In this document: positions 61,761 to 64,000 of the stretch, piece after piece
How the letters are laid out: every line of letters starts with the position of its first letter
Position numbering within the stretch: the first letter of the stretch is position 1
Assembly (NCBI GenBank): GCA_907164885.2
Contig: OU015493.1
Location: 62,599,275-62,663,274, forward strand
Direction: 5' to 3'
Origin: Dolomedes plantarius
Lineage: Eukaryota > Arthropoda > Arachnida > Araneae > Dolomedidae
DNA length: 64,000 bases
Position numbers and translations under genes: made by a program
Notes under the pieces: model-generated
The model's database searches: none
The model's input: only the letters and a program-made list of their open reading frames with translations
Told to the model about the DNA's origin: nothing

Positions 61761-62264
61761 TGAAACAGCTGTCCCTATGCAATATTAACTTATTTGAGAG
61801 CTTACAATTTTTAGTTAAACAATTAAACGGGGTATAAGATATTCTAATTTTTACGGCAGCGTGATTAGTGTGAGACCCGTATGCATTTTTCTCTCTTTTT
61901 TGTTGTTCACACAGTCTTAGTTATGCAGCGATAATTCACAAAATAATGCTTCCCGGTCTTGAGGCAATAAGCTTGTGAAACTGAAGACCGGTCGTTACGT
62001 AGCAAAACCTGTATACGCAGCCGAGGGTTGATTTCCCATGTTCGGTGAATAGTGTCATTATTGTTGGGCCATGCGCGCCGGATGGACAGTACATTTATCT
62101 GCCATCCAAATAGGCAATCCCGGTCCCCTTATGAAGCGATAAGTATTCGGAAATTACAGCGACAACAGCTTTCGCTTATACGCCTTGGCAAACTGTTGAA
62201 CAGTCTTTACGCATCAATTCTTGTACTCACAGTCGAGGGTTAATTTCCCAAGTTCGGTGACATT
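61761..62264. repeat. Local repeats flanking the 430-bp family
   Basis: GAGGGTTGATTTCCCATGTT (62027) reappears with changes at about 62235, and the block GCCGGATGGACAGTACA with ATGAAGCGATAA (62076-62145) reappears at 62713-62775 beyond the 430-bp copy, so that copy is bracketed by direct repeats. Confidence 0.7.
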
Positions 62265-62687
62265 TTTAACCATGATTTTATTAACTTGCTTTCTTGTTTG
62301 TGTGTGTGTTTGTCCCGTACAAATCTTGCAATGGATTTTTAACTTACTTCAAGACTAGCTAGACATTTGGAACTTTTAGAATAGCTCAGAACACGATGAC
62401 AATGCACTATCTTAATACTTTTGGCCATCTTTAAGCAGATTTGAATTCAGTTTCAGTTAATTTTGTTTTGTAGACTGTTGCAGCCATCTATCGGCCAGGA
62501 CGGGAACGAAAAGTTGAACTTACGTGAACTTCCAGTTAACTTCATTTTCTTTCAAGTTGATGGGATAATTCATCAAAATTATTTTTAAAAACGTATTTAT
62601 TAATACATAGAATTGTCAAGTTTATATGATTGAACAGAAAATTTAAAAACATGGTATATAAAAAGTTCCTTTTATCTTGTAATTATT
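62265..62687 (+). repeat. 430-bp interspersed family, copy 4
   Basis: Same landmarks as copy 1. Bracketed by the GCCGGATGGACAG direct repeats described at 61761-62264 and 62690-62780. Confidence 0.85.
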
Positions 62688-64000
62688 CAATATTGTTGGG
62701 CCCACAAGTGCCGGATGGACAGTACAGATCCCCTAATCAAAAAGACAACCCCGGGACCGTTTATGAAGCGATAAATTGTTGTTTGTTTCTGTCTCTGTCA
62801 TTTAAAACAACCAGAAGTGGAGTGAAAACATGCACATACGCAATACGAAACGCGAATTCGCATACTGAAAGCAAGTCAGGAAATACGGTAGAAATGCAGT
62901 TTAGGATCATGTGTGTATACTTAATCGTACGTTTTTAAGTTTGTAAGCATTTAAATGCCTTAAAAATATTTTAAAGACTTTGTTTAGATTAATGTACCGG
63001 CTGCACAACATTGATACTCTGGAAGCTGTCCGTCTCAAGGGATTTAAACATTCAACAAAATGCGATCTCGGCTATAGTTAGATTATTTTTCAGCAGAGGA
63101 AAGCTCATCATGTGTGTAGTGAGTTGTCAGGTCGAGTGTTGTTTACTAAATAATGATGAGCAATTGACGAAACGAAGGTTTTCTATTAAAACAGAACAAA
63201 CACAACACATAGGCACTACAAAATTCTACATACAGAGTAAACACTGCCAGCCGTCCATCCAATTCGCTGGGGTCGCTTTTCTTTTCGTCGTTCTCTCAGG
63301 GGACGCTCCATCACCCCTCTTTCTCTTTGTTTATCCATTTTTTTTTCTCCCGAGTATTGGGCACACCCTCAGGCGTAAAGCTCCTGATAAGACAACTAAT
63401 ATGTCCCCCCTCCCCCCCCCAATGGTCAGCTAGGGAAGTTTATTAATAGTTTGTTTTCACTTTCATACCTCCGCAATGTGGTTATCTACAAGACAAGTTA
63501 GGAAAAAGACGTAATCTCTAAACGTGAACTCTAGGAAAATCGTCTGCAAAATATTACAAATCTGCTCTGGCTGACAACATATTGCGAATCTAAATGTTAC
63601 ATAAAAGTTTCCGTGCCAAAATGTAGCCTAAAATATGTAATGAGATGAAAACAAAACTCGGAAAATAACAAATTTTATGTTACATACCTATATTTTACAA
63701 AAGCAGCACCGTTATTGTCTTAAGTTTCCCAAGAAATAGCTATAATCTTGGTTTTAGTGTTCCTTTTATAAATTTTTAAAAGATTAGAAATTTAATAATT
63801 ATTAATTTTTGGTATTCTTTTTTGTATTTAATTTACTATATGATTTTATACGAATAAATTCCCATTAAAAACTTCTGTATTTCGCATTATAAACTTTTGT
63901 TATCACTTCTTGACCAGATCATAATCTGGGGTTTAAGGCTTATGCCCTAGTTCACCTTCGAAGATCTTGAATATCCATTTCTTTTTCTCTCTCAGTGTTT
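62688..64000. other. No recognised gene
   Basis: The 140-codon ORF at 63011-63433 has no domain and ends in a cytosine run; I do not treat it as a gene. The rest is AT-rich and motif-free to the end of the window. Confidence 0.4.

Noticed and set aside
63011..63433. 140-codon plus-strand ORF
   Set aside because: No recognisable domain, low-complexity Phe/Pro end created by T and C runs, and no neighbouring exon signals.

Overview
This is AT-rich animal genomic DNA packed with transposable elements. Nothing in it looks prokaryotic, and no complete host protein gene is visible. Tc1-like, mariner/Tc3-like, piggyBac, pogo and Ty3/gypsy sequences occur together with tRNA-derived SINEs, long (TA)n microsatellites and many middle-repetitive families. 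This mix fits an arthropod. The Tc1 and piggyBac proteins resemble those I know from spider genomes, so a chelicerate is my best guess, but this is inference only.

Layout of the first half (1-31 kb). At 2.6-3.3 kb a decayed Tc1-like transposase is interrupted by a TTAA-flanked piggyBac-type MITE. A tRNA-SINE with 12-bp target duplications lies at 4.3-4.6 kb. A broken coding sequence resembling the C-terminal OB fold of replication protein A lies at 5.5-6.2 kb on the minus strand and is itself split by a short retroposed insert. A MITE with 31-bp perfect ends (6.7 kb) and a fold-back mariner derivative (7.17-7.74 kb) follow. A 2.1-kb piggyBac element at 14.9-17.0 kb is defective: it has an internal deletion, a nonsense codon, a frameshift and an apparently lost catalytic Asp. 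A 6.7-kb Ty3/gypsy element on the minus strand (18.44-25.18 kb) sits inside a (TA)n tract; its two LTRs differ at only two of 446 positions, yet pol is interrupted several times. Mariner-like (25.6-26.3 kb) and Tc1-like (27.2-28.6 kb) elements follow, then a probable LTR (26.5 kb) and a solo LTR with perfect 5-bp target duplications (28.97-29.28 kb).

Layout of the second half (31-64 kb). This part is almost free of transposase sequence but is built from local duplications: a perfect 104-bp palindrome (33.7 kb), a 72-bp x 7 array (34.8-35.3 kb), a 307-bp x 4 array (37.8-39.0 kb), inverted and tandem copies of roughly 1-kb units (40.7-47.9 kb), two large fold-back repeats (49.6-50.5 kb and 54.6-56.0 kb), and four copies of a 430-bp family about 10 kb apart. 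One unit carries a MITE whose empty site is preserved in its sister copies. A pogo/Tigger-like remnant lies at 48.9-49.3 kb, a probable LTR at 58.1-58.6 kb and a second Tc1-like pseudogene at 60.1-61.1 kb.

The genes here do not form a pathway. The window is best read as a layered record of transposition, self-insertion, target-site preference for (TA)n and TTAA, and segmental duplication. The most useful leads are the young but broken gypsy copy with a templated internal insertion, the long hairpin-forming inverted repeats that could feed small-RNA pathways, and the hidden RPA-like fragment.
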